A DNA stretch of 64,000 nucleotides from contig NC_092673.1 of assembly GCF_964355755.1 (NCBI RefSeq), positions 23,377,001-23,441,000 on the forward strand, read 5' to 3'. This DNA is from Antedon mediterranea. Lineage: Eukaryota > Echinodermata > Crinoidea > Comatulida > Antedonidae. The translations under genes were made by a program, and so were the position numbers. The stretch's first letter is position 1; each line of letters starts with the position of its first letter. This document shows positions 13,101 through 28,100 of the stretch, piece by piece. The notes under the pieces are model-generated. The model was not told where the DNA came from, did not search any database, and saw nothing but the letters and a program-made list of their open reading frames with translations.

Positions 13101-16100
13101 GAATATACTTTACTGTTTACTTTCTTTTATTCATTATGCTCCATGTATACATTCTCAAGAAATTAATTTTACTTTATTGTATTAATTGTAATAATTACTC
13201 AAACGGTATGACATCGATCCTGCTCTAGGAAAAACTATGATTACAAATGGATAACAATCTTCAAGCTGAATCATATAAACTCACATTCACTCACACTTCT
13301 TCTTACAAATTTGTCATTTTGGCTTATGAAATCATGTAGAAAATGCCGAAATCATGTAGAAAATGCCGGACTCCTGAATCCTTTGCAAAAAAACACCAAG
13401 CACAGGGCTTGGATATGCGTTGAGTACTAAACAGTGAGTTTTTCATACGGTAAGTCAGATCAGGCGTTGCAAAGCCTAGAGAATGAATTGTAATCTGCCA
13501 GTGTGAACTAGCCCTAAATTATGTTAAGGTTATGGTTCTTGATCTACATTTAATTTCTTTCTTAACATTTCATTCAAATCAATAACTAGTGCAAGATAGC
13601 TTCTGATTGCGGAGATGACGAGAATATTGACAGAAATAACATTCCATTTACGTCCTCTGAGAAGCTTTATTATAAGAAATAATACACAGTAGTCAAGCTG
13701 GGAATAACACTTAATTGGATGGAAACAAACATTAAATTGAGAATTCATATGACAATAAGATGATATCTACCGGCAATCACTGCACTACAAAATTTTGTTC
13801 GTTGGGTAATAGGGCATCATTCTTTAAATCACTGCAAAAAACTGTAAATCTAATTACAGTATAATAATATAAACCACCCATTCAGGAGACATCCCTGCAA
13901 AAGGGACACTTTAAAAATTAGGGACAATTTGTGTTTTAACAATTTCGACTACGGTAACCAAAATTATTTCCTAGGATCCTAGGACCATGAAGACCAGCAC
14001 TAACATGTTCACTTATTTTTTTATGTCTTTAGGCACATGCGGCCAAGGATTACCAATAGAAAATTAATCACTGTCCTATTAGATAGTTGGTAATCCCCTA
14101 TTTGTTGCTATTTTGTGAACCAGTTCAGCGGGAACACCGTACTCATCCCAAATGATGGACTGGGTTCTTTAAAGTACACCAAGGGTTATAATTGTGTACA
14201 CTGGATCTATGGTTTATAGTTCTTATCCGAGAAGACTTGTTCGACCATCAGAACTATGAACAAGCCTCAAACCCTTGCCGATATTGTTGGCTCTTTAGGT
14301 ACGGTAAACGGCGCCCCTGCCTTAACCGCTTGGCCATCTGACTCGCCCTAAAGTTACTTCCATGAATGTGACATAGATTGAAGCATTGCATGTAATCTGT
14401 AAAGATGATGTTCATTAGATACACTGTAATCATATTTCTTAAATACAAGGCCCTCCATTCATTAAATACTAATTACATTTTACATCCTCCATTTCACTGT
14501 ATATTCTCCAGCATAATCAAATTAGCTATCTAGTAAATGACCAAGTGCTACAAATGAATTTTGGCTCTAAACTGATGGAATTTGTGAAGCATACATGCAT
14601 TGAGATAATATAACAAGAATACATTTTATATTCCCATCGTCCTACTAAATCATTACAAATGAAATAGAAGCATTAAGTTTTACATCATAGCATATTATTC
14701 CTTGAGGAGTTTACCTCATAAAACGTTTTCTCAACCACTCAGTGGATAAGTATCCCAGAGTGCATTTCATTTCCTTCAGCTCAATGCACTGTATTGTTTT
14801 AACAGACTAAAAAGATGAGTACAACCATAGAGATATTTACAACGACTAAAATACTTCCTCCCATGACAATTTGAATTTATAGTAAATATAAATTATTAAA
14901 AATGATATTAAACTTAATCTGTAGATTTATTGTTTGCTTTGGTAATAAAATAATACAGGAAAAATATAATTTAAAATAAAAAAAACAATATGGAATTATA
15001 TAGTAGAGCTCCTCCCTTGGGACACTCCTATTCAGGGGACAACCCTAAAACACTTGTACAGTAGGATCTACCTCGTTTAAAGGATATAGATTGAATGCCA
15101 GAGAATTCTTGGAAATAATATCAATGTATAATCATCTATAATTGGATTTGATATTTCAATTATGGCCAACTTGAACTATGATATTAATAATAAATTATCA
15201 AAAAATCTACAGAGACAGTATACATTGCTTGATACCCCAATATTATTTTTTTACTATATAATAGATAAATTAACTAAGTAAATTTAAAGATATTATTATA
15301 CTGTAATAGATATCACTTTAATATTTTAATTTGCACTGAGGAAGGGTTAGTACTACCCAAAAGCTCAGCAATTCAGGGAAATCATTTTGATTTAGGTTTA
15401 TTGTATCTCCATTGAGAAACAGCCACGTACACACAGTAACTGTAAGTAATTAATACAGTATATTCATTTATATCATACTCAACTGGTCATTTTCTGGGAA
15501 AACCATGTTCACACGAAAGTAAAAAACCCCAGGTAGAACAGTACAGTATATTGAAAGTCCCTTCCTCCCACACCCCAAAAAGTTGTGATTGCTAGTCATG
15601 CTGCTGATTTTGCTAGTAAAAGTTTGCTAATTTTCGAGAAATTCTGAGCCCTGCACCCCAACCCCACACACCCCATGGATAGCACAAGGAAATAATTAAC
15701 TGAATACTTGACATGAGAAAAATGTATTAAAAAACAAGTATTTTCACTTTAAATGTTGCAACAGGTTGATTTAATGATCTAAGATTGGACAAGCAAGTTC
15801 ATGAACAAACAACAAATAGGTTAATATAAGTAGGTTGTTAGGGAAAGAGTTGAGGAAAGAATATAGGGGTATGTTCAGACTCACAGAGTTACGGTGGAGT
15901 TATGTAAGCGGCGTACATATTTTTGTGTCTGAACCAGGCCGCGAATTAGCGTTAGGAAGCTGTTACTCCGCGCCAGTGGCGTTAATAACTCTAGCGGGAC
16001 TCGAGAGGGTAGATTTAATAACGCTAATCCAGTGATGCATCAGTAATTTTAACCTTTACCAATGACAAGACACGACCACAATTAACAAAAATTAACAGTA

Positions 16101-19100
16101 ACTTTATATTATGTACTGTACCTGTATACGACAGTGAAATAGCTATGTCAAATGTATTTCCAGGTTTTCAATTTTAAAAAACCTTAAAGTTGGCGTCAGT
16201 GATATGATATTTTCATAAATTAAATCAATTAATAAGATAATTGTCCGTGTAATAATTACGTTTTAAATTATATTGAATTAAAATGCAATTCTCAAGTAGT
16301 AAGAACAAATCAGTATTTGAAGATAACATTATGTAAATAAAAATAACAAAAACAATGTAAACTTTCATGCATTATCATGAATGTATACATATACAGTAGT
16401 TCTATCTGCTTTGACCTGATCAGAGTGTTTTAAACGCAAGGCATTAGAATGTTGATCGTTGTGTCTGAACACCTTGGCTTCTAACGCCACGGATTACTGT
16501 ACGCCTTGCGTAGATAACTCCACGGTAACTCCATGAGTCTGAAAATACCCTGAAAGTGACAACATACTTCAACCAATTTTGAAAACATACATTTTTTGTT
16601 AAGGTACTAAAAAAGAGACAAGAGCTTTAATTAAAAATATAAAAGAGAAACATTGTAAATTGAATAGTGATATTTTTTCTTTATATTTATTGTTATGTAG
16701 CTCCACATCTATGTTTAAAAATCAGCCACTCATCTGCCTTTAGTTAGACTAATGAGAGGAGTATATAATGAATTTTACTAATAATAACCATGTCTTTATC
16801 AATTATCTATACTCTAATTACTAATGAAATTATAAATTAAAGCAACGTTCAATTATTTCACTGTTTAATGATCAATCAATTGATTTAATTATAATTGTGT
16901 AAACCATTGGTTAGCAAAGTAAACTACTGCAAATTATTTAACATTTAAACTAGAATAAACATAAGTGTTTTTTTCAGAATTTATTGGCATGACATCTTCC
17001 ATGTAACATTTATTTTACTATGGTTAAACTTCTTTATTAATTTTTTTAATGACTTGATGTTGATGACCTATAGCACAGCTGATATTACTGTTTCAAGGGG
17101 TATACAGATTACAATTAATGTACAGTCTATTTCCGTTTCTGTTTAGTAACAGTTCAAGGCTGAAATTGATTGTTATTAGAATGATGAAAAATTGAATCAA
17201 AATTAAATCAATTAAGTTCGTTGATTACGCCTTAATGAGTAAAATGTTGAAGAAATTTATGACGTTTTGAACAAACTCATTATATTCCTGAATGCCCCTT
17301 TTCAAGTTAGAGATGAGCAGAAGTGGTGAGTTGGCCTAACAACACTTTGTAGAGAAATGAACCATCCTATGAAAATGGAATTGATAGACCAACAAAAGAT
17401 TTCTCATCGATACAGTTTCATAGTGGTTAGCCAGTTCCCTCACAAATTGATAATGATCATTGCTGCTGTGCTCATAACTTTAATACAATTAATAAATATT
17501 ATTTCTTTCTCATTCATAACCTACAGTAGGAATGTTTGTAGGCACCTTGGTACTTGACATGTTTTTATAGCTTCATATATGATAAAAATGCAGTTGTTTA
17601 CAAGTCAACAATTAAAATCCATATTTTCAACATAAATTATTTACCATTCAAACAAAACAATACCAAACATTTTTCAGAATCATTGAACTTTTAAACTTTC
17701 ACCAACACTGCGATTGGCTTAGTTTTTCTTCCTTTATGAGAAGTTTTATAAAAATAAAATAAATATAAAATGTAGGAACAAAATTTGATATTTAGTTCAT
17801 TCTTAAAGAATGTGGATAAAATGTTGAATTGGAATTGTTTACAATTTCCTTATTGCTGGTCAGTGATGTGTTGAGTGACTCACTTTTGAGCTCAGTCTTG
17901 AAATATGCAGAAAATGAAACAAGTTGCAGAGTGAGTTCAACAAAATCAGTTACGTTTTTGCTAAAATATTTGACCTAATAACAGTTGCTGAATTATTTAT
18001 ATGCTAGCTGTTACAAACCTTCAAATAATATACATAGTATTTGTTGTGACTAAAAGTGAAAATGATGATGATGACAGTATTTCTGTTGATGAGAATGTGT
18101 CTTTAAAGATGATGTCACACAAGCAGTCAAAAAGAGCATCATCATAAATTAAGCACTGTCTTCACTATCAAACTAGTCACTGTCTTCACTACACATAAAT
18201 GTGATGTGCCCAATATGGTAGTGAAATTCTCAAATGTGGTAGTGATATGACATCATCATGTCCATATATGGGCACATAACACTTAATATTTGTCACAAGT
18301 TTGGCAGAGCTTTAGACAGCGATATTGCTTAATAATAAGGAAAACATGTTGGCAAACGTGGCGTGTCATACATATAATTGAACTGTAATATTATAGTTTA
18401 GGCCAAAAATGATCTGCTGGTGGTGCTCGTAAAAGAACACAACAACAACACATTAAAAGACAAATTGAATAAAGTGTAATTTTCACCCAATGAATATGCT
18501 GTTATTGTCTTTCTGAAAGTATGAACCCCAGACATGAAGATGTCTGGGGTAGCAACACAAGTAATTTGACCAAGTGGCAGTTATTACTATTACAATATTA
18601 TTATCAGATTTTAAATTGTAAATATATGCAGTACTATTAAAATACAGCCTTCACAAATATATTTACACAGTACAGTTGTAATCCAGATAAACAGCAATAA
18701 AGAACAACAATACAGGGGTCAATTATCACATTGTTTTTGATTGACCATAGGTCATCTACAGTGTAGTACTAAATAAAGTCAATAAATGGCATTTTATGAC
18801 CAGTAGCAGAAGTTGTGGGTTTCTTGCCTGGATTGAATGACCATCTGCATAAACAGACTGCCTATATTAATTGCTTCCTAAATAGTGGTTTATGACAAAC
18901 ATTTTACGATGTAATTAATTATCAGTTAGTCACAAAAAATAATACAAGCTGAAATTTAGCTTTTTACTGATAAGATCTAACTTGATCATGAAATCTCTGT
19001 TAAGCTTTGTTGATTTATATTTCAGCTGGTGTGTCAACAGTGAAAGGCCCAGAATAAGCTATTTAAGCTGATCTTATATTCAACTAAATGTATACATTTG

Positions 19101-22100
19101 CTAAGACAATGAACTTCCTTCACTTGTGAATTCTGAATTTGTAAAAGAGAAAATGAGGGAAAAAGGTCTATGTCGGTTTATCCAGGTAAGCTAGGCACGA
19201 AATAGACTTCAATATTTTCTCAACAGACGGTAGTATGTCAACCTTAATTGTACATACAATATTAAAATGATGAAAAGAGGGCTCCTCAAAATATCCCCCT
19301 AGTTGAAATAAATGTTTAATTTCTAAAAGTTCTTTATCTTCCATCATGTATCTCACACATAAAATACATAAATCATTATATTAGTAATGAGGATGATCAT
19401 AAAATAATTTAACCGCCGTAATTTAAAGTCCCTATTGAGTATTGGCTGTTAACATTTTAATAGTAAGCTTTATTTAAATTCAACGCCAACACAATAACTA
19501 GCCTAACTAATTTCATGATATAGTTGGCAATTCACGAGACATCTCACCGGAGTTGTAGCGTAATTCATGCTTTGCTTGTTACGGTACAATTTACATATTG
19601 TTGGAATCATTTAGACATGCCCGAAATTGCGTTTTCGTGTGCATAATGAATTTTTACTCAAGGAATCACTTAGTGGACTATCAAAGGTGATCTTATTTTG
19701 ATCTTGTAAGGAAAAAAGATTTAAGAAAATTGTCTGACTGCTTGTGAAAAAGACAGCCGTATTCAGTTGATGATTGCATAAATCATTTAATTATTAGTGT
19801 CATCTACTGTAATGAAATTGAAATGAGGCAGTAGTCAAGAAGGAGAATCAAAATCAAAATAGACAACATTATTAAGTTATTAACAAATCCTAAAATGATA
19901 AAGTTCATTAAAATAAAGAAAATCCTATGTCACAGTTTGTAAAAATTTTGTTTCTAAAATCTTAAATTTTTAGAAACAAGAATCTTTTATAGAATACTTT
20001 CATGTTGTATTCTGAATAGCCAGGCATAACAGACATAGCACCAGTAATGCATGATCATGATGTTGTACCTAATTGGCACATTGATGCGGCCATATTTGAT
20101 AGTCCCTCTGTTTTGTAGCTATTCTACAGTAGTTTAAATTATGCTTAATCCTCACATTCTTACAGGTTCATTCAGTGATCCAGAACAGAAGAGATACATG
20201 CTGGGGTTCAGTGATTTCCATGTTCTTTAATTGTATCAGGTTACCAGGTAACCACAACCTGTCCTCTAGAGAGCTATTGGCCTAGACACATAGCATGTAG
20301 TAACCCGATTTAAAAAGGTGTATCACCAGATTCTCACCTACAGATACTATTTTGCCTTATCATTGTATTAGGCTAGATTAAGCTTGGTTCCACTAGCGAC
20401 ACAACGTAATGCACAACGTATGAAAATGCCCTAATTACGTTTGCCCCACCTGCGTGACATTAAACCTGTGATGTTTGCAGCACGGCTTCGTCGTCAGTTC
20501 TCACTTTTGATCATGCAATACAGTACTTTGCTTCAATACGTCGCTGTGTAATGTTGTATCGCAAGTGGGAACAATGCTTTACTGTATGACTGATGAAATA
20601 TGTCAATAACACAGCATTATGTACACATAAAAATAACAAATTCATAGTAATTTCAACATTTACATTTTCACACATACTGATTACTAATTTTTAATATCAA
20701 TAACTTATAACACCACACATTTGCATGTTTACAAAAAAAAAACAGAGAATGAAAAAAGTGGTTAAAACAACAATAAAAAAACACCCCTTTATTAACATTT
20801 GGAAATTTCATTATTTAATTCAGTTCAACCACAGTTCAACATGTTTTTTCAATGATACAATTTTTTTGTTTATTATCTTCAATAAATAAACCATATTGTC
20901 TTTTTTCCATTGTGTTGAACAATGCAATAAGATCATTAACATATCATAAAGCTATATTGAACCTGTCAGTGTGGAAATACTATCAACACAGATTACAGGA
21001 AACATCTATTTCGAACGGTCGCCAGGAAGACGATCATTTTAAATTGCCTTCTAATATTAACGTTATCAACACAAAGGACACAACCAATGATGCTTTCAAC
21101 AACCTTAACGTGACCTTTAACCAACACAAAAATACCTTTAGCCTAGGACCTATAGAAGCAAGGTATTGATGTTGGCATATCTTCGGGCAAGCATCGCTTA
21201 ATGATCGTCAGATTTGTTTCTAATAGCCAAATGATATCACTTCAAAAACAAGTTAGTCATCTCCCCAGGGCAAGTGGAATTCACCTGAGACAGGATTTCA
21301 TCTATTATTGTCCGTAATAAGCGTATCGATAGACTATCCGGTATGAGAGTGTAAAAATATCTCACCCGACCTTTGTAGTTTAAAATTCATAGAAAGATTA
21401 ATATATGTCGTTCCAATGTTATACTTATTACATCAATATTTTTCAAATCGAATGAATGATTTTAAATATACGAATAAATCATATTGCTGTTGTGAAGGCC
21501 ATACAGTAGTTACTGTAGGTTGTATGCGATAAACAATCCACATAGCATATCTAGTGTTCTCATTGTTATAGCAATGAAACTAATTACTAATCTAAGTTGG
21601 AGAGTTCCTTTTAAATGTGAAACAAAGTAAATAGAGAATAACTTTTTCGCATTGTATTTGAATAGTGCACAGGTGTGGACAACAACTTTGTTGTTGTTTA
21701 TTGATTTTCCACAAATTAATATATATTTTCTTAATAAATCATTAAATATTTATAAATGTTGATGGTGATCAAAATATGTCTAGAAATAGACTGTTTAAAG
21801 TCTATTTCTAAAAAGTAGAGACCGCCATTAATAACCAAACAGAAAAAAACATTAGATGACTTCTTAATCTCTGTATTAATATTCCCTAACAGCTGCCACC
21901 AATCAAAAGAAGACTACCAGAGTACTAAAACCAATCAAAAAAGGGCTGCTTCTATTGAAAAATAAAAAAAGAAATGGTTTTCGTGGAAACCAGTTTCGGC
22001 AGTTGTTTATAAATAAAGATCGCGTTGCAGCTCAATTTTTACCCTGCTGCCAAGAAAAAACTGTTTCTCAAAAGAACTGTATTTAAAACCGTATTTTCTG

Positions 22101-25100
22101 CTTAATAGAAACAGGCCCTTAGTTTGCCAATTGTTATATAATTGCCAATTAGAGGTAGAATACAATAACTGTTTTAACAATTAAAAAGTTAATTGGTATG
22201 CAATATTTTGACATTTCTATTCAGTGTCTACAACATTGTTTAAATAAATTTAATTATTTTTTTTTAGTAACAGAAATAAACTGACGTATTTCATTCATAC
22301 ACAAATCACTGTCCTATATTCATTGAATATAGGCCGAACACAATACAAAATAATATACAATTAGAATAATGGTATGTTCCACTGTATGCCAATTGTCTAC
22401 ACACTTTTAATTTCTTTAATGTGCTAAAGTGTTTTCATGTACAGTATATTGTATCCGTCTCTTGGTTACCGTTTTCAGCGAGTTCTATGCATTATTTAAA
22501 TCATTTTGTTGATTCAATTTTCGAAATAACTGAATTTCAATATTAAGCATTTCGTTCTCTTATTGTAAATGCCATATTTGGTAAATTGATACACATTTTT
22601 TAAACATAAAAAAGCAGATGACACTATTTAGTATGTTAAAGAAGAAAAGAACATGATTAAAACTATTTATATAAAATATTCTTATTTAATATTAAGCAAA
22701 TTTGTTTTGGGGGGATGGGGACAACCAAACCAAATGAAAATGGGATTTAAAATTACAATTGTTATATAAAAGTTTATAAACAGACAAATTTGATATGAAA
22801 TATTATGTTTTTGTCATCACCATATTAAACGAGCCAGGGTAAAGAACCAATTTGAATCACCTATTTTCAACTATAGATAATGTCAAAGAATGTTTTCTTT
22901 GGAAGGAACAGGTGGTTGGTTGGATTGGTTTACCTGTCATAGTTTAACCTTTGCATACCAGCATGTTGAAACGGGCTGAAAGGCAGTAGGTTACCCCCTT
23001 TCAGCCAGTTTGGTATTCAAATAATATAAATAAACACTGATCCATAAAGATAAACAATTAAAGATAAAGTAAAGGAAGATGAGAGAAAATGTCAAGTTCT
23101 GGAATTTAAAGTGCATGGAGTGAACTTCTATTTTACTGGCATTCTAAATTTCCACTCAGCCAGCACCAAATAACATGATAACAATATTGATAATTTAAGT
23201 TTTTCTTTTCAGAAAACTTATTAAGTATATGTGGTATGGGAATCATCGATATATTTAAAGCTACAGTACAATATATTTTCTTTTTCAAATATTGTACCAA
23301 ATATTACCAAACAATATAAATGTGTAATTTTTTGTTATTTTAGCAAATTTTTTTTATGTTATGCATGAGAATGTAAAGATGCCTAAAATATGAAACTATC
23401 AGGAACAACAAGAATTGGTAGGTACAGTATAGCAATGAACATACCGGAAAATTTTCACATTTGCTTATACGGATTTTTAAGAGCAGAAATGTGAATATTA
23501 AATATTAAAATCTAGAAATAAATACCGAATATTCATATATACAAGTATAGATTTCACAAAAATGATAATATGATATATCTATCTAGTAATTTTGGTCGTT
23601 CTACTTATCATGCGCCAACAGGTAATTTCAGAAATGGCATAAACCTTTTAAACATAATTAGAGTTACCATTTATGTTGCAAAAAACTATAAAAGCTCTGG
23701 ACATTTATGAGTAATTTTGTCCAACATCATTGAACCAATTCAGACAATATTAGGGGGGAAAAATCATAACACATTTATATCATACAACTAGAAGAATAGG
23801 AATATCCTCAAATATAGGATATACGACAGCTATTCATAAAACCAAAATCTACCAGATAAAAATGTAATTCTTTTACACTGAAGTAATGTTGGTAGCATAA
23901 TAGAAAAATTAAAATTATGAAACATGGGGACATATATATAATTATTGGTAAGTATGATAAATAAAAATGTAATTTGCCCGCACCTGGGCTTTAATATATT
24001 CAGATACATTAGAGCATATCCACAAACAGTGTCATCTCAATATGTATAGTAGTATATTTTTATAGAATTCTTCATTATATCTTTTGCTTTTATCTACACA
24101 GTTAAAAAAACTGGTCGTACCCTGCAAATTGGCCTCTGTCGCTTTAAATCTAGGCGTTAACAATTTGTTTAAGGAATGATTACTGAAAAAATTATCCCCA
24201 AAACTTTAAGATTTATAAAGTACCCTAGTTATACGTATTTTTCTTTCAGTTCTTCATTAAACTAAATCTGGGTATCATTGCAACCATTTTGATACTCAAC
24301 TTAAAAGTCAAATCATTGCATCTACATCAATAATTTAGTAAAGGTAGAATTCGTAAAAAAAAGTCTTTAACTGCGTATACACTCATATGTAATTGTGTTG
24401 CCTAAGCTATGCTTTTAGTTACATAGAAGCAGCAAACTGAGTTAAGCCCTAGGGACAAGACCAAGTCTATACAGTGATATAGCAGTGACTTTTACATTTA
24501 AAGATATGCTTAGATTTTTGGGTGATGTAGGCCCTGTTTCTGCTGCCAATCCCAAATATACCGTATATATACCGTATATGAAATTCGTGCACCGTTTCCG
24601 CTGCACATACTTCGTGGGTGCGCTGTAAAAAAGTTGGCTTTCATTACCCAAAATGCATTTCGTGAGACGGAAGTATGGATTGACCTAGAGTCTTGTGTAG
24701 TGAGGTTTATACCTGACAAAAACAAAACAATGTAAAACGTCGTAGCATTGCTTTCTATTTTAAATCTAATGAGCAGAAGTGGAAACGAATTTACACCGCA
24801 CACACAATCTAGAAATGTAGAAGGGCATTGACTAGATTTATGCAAAGAAGACGACGGCGTTTGCCGATAACTTTGGCGTTAAGTCTACCACAAATTCTGC
24901 TTTTATTTTGTTTGAGATACTTTTGTAAATCTCGGTATCTCTTCTGTTGCCATGCAGTCTCCCCCAACCTTCGCTTTTCCCCACAATTGAATTGCAAAAA
25001 TAGTTATTTCTTCAGTCCACAGTAACATTTTAATCTGTTGCTTGCTTATACACGTGTGTCAATGCAGCAGAAAAACCAAACAAACGCGTCACACTCGTTT

Positions 25101-28100
25101 TTGACCTTGTGTCATGGGCCAGGTCACATATACGGTATATTTTGAGTGCAGCAGAAATGGGGTACGAAATATACGGTATATTTTTTAATATACCGTATAA
25201 TATCCACAAACGATAGGGATATTTATGCGGTATATATAACGCATATATATACGGTATATTTTTTATGAGACCCGTTTCTGCTGACAAAAAAAATACCGTA
25301 AAGAAAATATACCGTATATATACTTGGCAGCAGAAACGGGGCCCTAGTGTACTGTACAGTAGTGTTTGCAAGATGTGTACTCACTGTAGTTTCCTAGATA
25401 ATAGCGAGCTTTCGTTTTAGTACGGTAAACGTGCAGTACGGCCGGTTTAACCAACCGTGACCGTACTCATTTACTAGGTTCCCGTCATGTCTGTTTCTGT
25501 TTCGTTTTGTTCACGGGCGCGACGGGAACATGTGCGCGATGTATCAGGTACCATCATCAGTTGACTCGACTTTCAGCATCTTACAACATGGCGAACCTAC
25601 ATAGGGTACGAGATGCTCTTGTTGCTGCCTATATATCAGATGTTCTGGACGAGGAAGAATTCATTATGTTGTATAGTATGAATTCCCCAAGTAATCCTGA
25701 TTTTCAGTATAAAAGTGATGAATATCAATTCAACTTGGATAAATTCAACGATGATGAATGCAACAGCTATTTCAGGTAAGCCGACCATCAGGCTAAATCA
25801 GGGTAGCACTTTATTTATCAATTTATAATCTACTACTAGGTAGGGCTAGATAACGTTAAGGCATTATAAAGCTTAAATACATTTAACATTGGTTACTAAC
25901 AATTATACTTCCATATACCTTGAAGGTATTGCTTTCTTTTATGTATAGCCCTAGTAGGCTACTATACTATCTACAGAAGCTACTATTTAGTAATAAATGT
26001 TGATTAAATATTAAATTAATATATGATGCCCATAACATGTCCAGTATCATGTATGTTATCCATTATGAGATTTAAAATATACTGTGTATTATTATTTCCC
26101 TTAGATTCCAGAAAAATGATATCTACCGGCTGAAACATGCTTTGGGGGTGCCACCAACTGTAATTCTGGAGAATAAGTCGAAAATTGATGGACTTGAGGC
26201 TTTGTGCATCACACTCCAAAGGTATGCATATCCTTGTAGATATGGAGATCTTATCAAGGACTATGGACGTTCAGTACCACAGCTTTACTTGGCGTTTAAG
26301 TGGATGACCAACTACATCTTCGACATCCATAGACATCGGATCTCATCCTTAGACCAGCCATGGTTATCCCCACAACATTTACAGGAATTTGCTGAGGCAA
26401 CACACACAAAGGGTGCTGCTTTGAGGAACTGTTGGGGGTTCGTTGATGGAACCGTAAGGCCAATATGCCGACCAAATCAGCATCAACAAGTTATGTATAA
26501 TGGTCACAAAAGAATCCATGCCATGAAATTCCAGTCAGTGACAGCTCCCAATGGCCTCATAGCTCACCTATATGGACCTGTGGAAGGGAGGAGACATGAT
26601 GCATTTCTCCTTCGTGAATCGGGTCTGTTGACAGAGCTTGAGGCCAGATCACATGATCCACAGGGAAATGTATTGTGCGTGTATGGTGATCCTGCGTACC
26701 CATTGCGCCCACAATTGCAAGCACCTTTCCCGACGGTACGGATAACACCAGAACAAGTGGCCTTCAACGCGGCAATGTCCAAAGTCAGAATTAGCGTTGA
26801 ATGGCTATTTGGTGACATTGTAAATATATTTAAATTTACAGACTATAAGAAGTCTCAGAAAGTGCAATTGAGTGCATGTGGCAAAATGTACATTGTTTCT
26901 GGAATACTTACAAATGCACATACATGTGTGTATAAGAACAATACATCTGCCTATTTTGAACTTGAACCGCCATCGCTGGAAGAATATTTTCAATGAATGT
27001 ATTTTTTTTCTAAATTATTGTAAATAATTGTGATAGAAGTGATATTGAATTTATTAAAAATTGTATAAATTATAAAGTAAATAACTGTTTCCATTTAAAT
27101 TTAAGAAGTTATTCATATAAATATTTTTATTGTAACCATATACATATATACATTCATAAACATCTAACTGTAATACAAGAGAACCTTTAATAGATTAAAA
27201 GAAATAAAATGGTTCCAGTTTAAATAAAAATCCTGGAAAACTCTTAAACACTTAACTGTATATAACATACCAACACTAAAGATACACCTGCAATAGAACA
27301 AATATTTAGTGTATTTTTAAAATGTAAATTATTGTAATTGTGACTAAAGTGATAGCTGAATTACCGGTATTATGTTAAAACGTCGTAAGGTAAATAAATG
27401 TTTCTATTTATTGATATTGAAAAGCATGTATTAATTATATTTTGTTAATGCTCATTCATATAGAAACAAAACTTCTTTGATTTAAACTACATATTCTTTG
27501 GCATCAATGGTATTCAAAACATTCAAGATAATAATTAATAGATTGAAAGAAACAATGGTATAAGTATATATAAATAAAGGCATGCATTAATAAACACATA
27601 AATATATATAAAAACAACTATAGTAGAAAGTATATTGCACAGATTAGCACAATAAAAAAATATATCAAGGATCTAGTTTTTCTTTTCCATGGACTTAAGA
27701 AATGCCATCATCAGTGTTTGCGTTTGCTGGTTTTGATGTTGCAAGAGTTGCTGTTGTTGAAGTATTTGCTGCTGCATTTGTTGTTGTTGTTGCAGTTGTT
27801 GCTGTTGGAAGGCCTCAAATCGTCTTTCCCTTCCTCTTTCTTCTGCCCTCCTTCGTTCTTCTTCCTCTTTTTTTCTCTCCATCTCCTCCCTTCGAAGTTG
27901 CTGATCTATCTCCATTTTTTTTTGAATGATACCGATTGTGTCATTCCCACTATTCCTTCTTTTTGGTGTGTTACTTTCAACATCAAGCCTAAAAATAAAT
28001 TTACAAAAATAAGAACTAAACTAAGGAAGAGGGGGATAAAAAACACTTTAATCTACCTCTACATTTTACATAAATTTGGTATTACCTTTTCCGCGTTTCT

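Noticed and set aside
14265-14349. Functional tRNA-Leu/Ser gene on minus
   Set aside because: Same reasoning: a SINE head with a mutated B box and a shared body.
24442-25371. Several 60-113-codon open frames
   Set aside because: They run across the inverted repeats and TACCGTATATA tracts of a non-coding foldback element and resemble no protein family.
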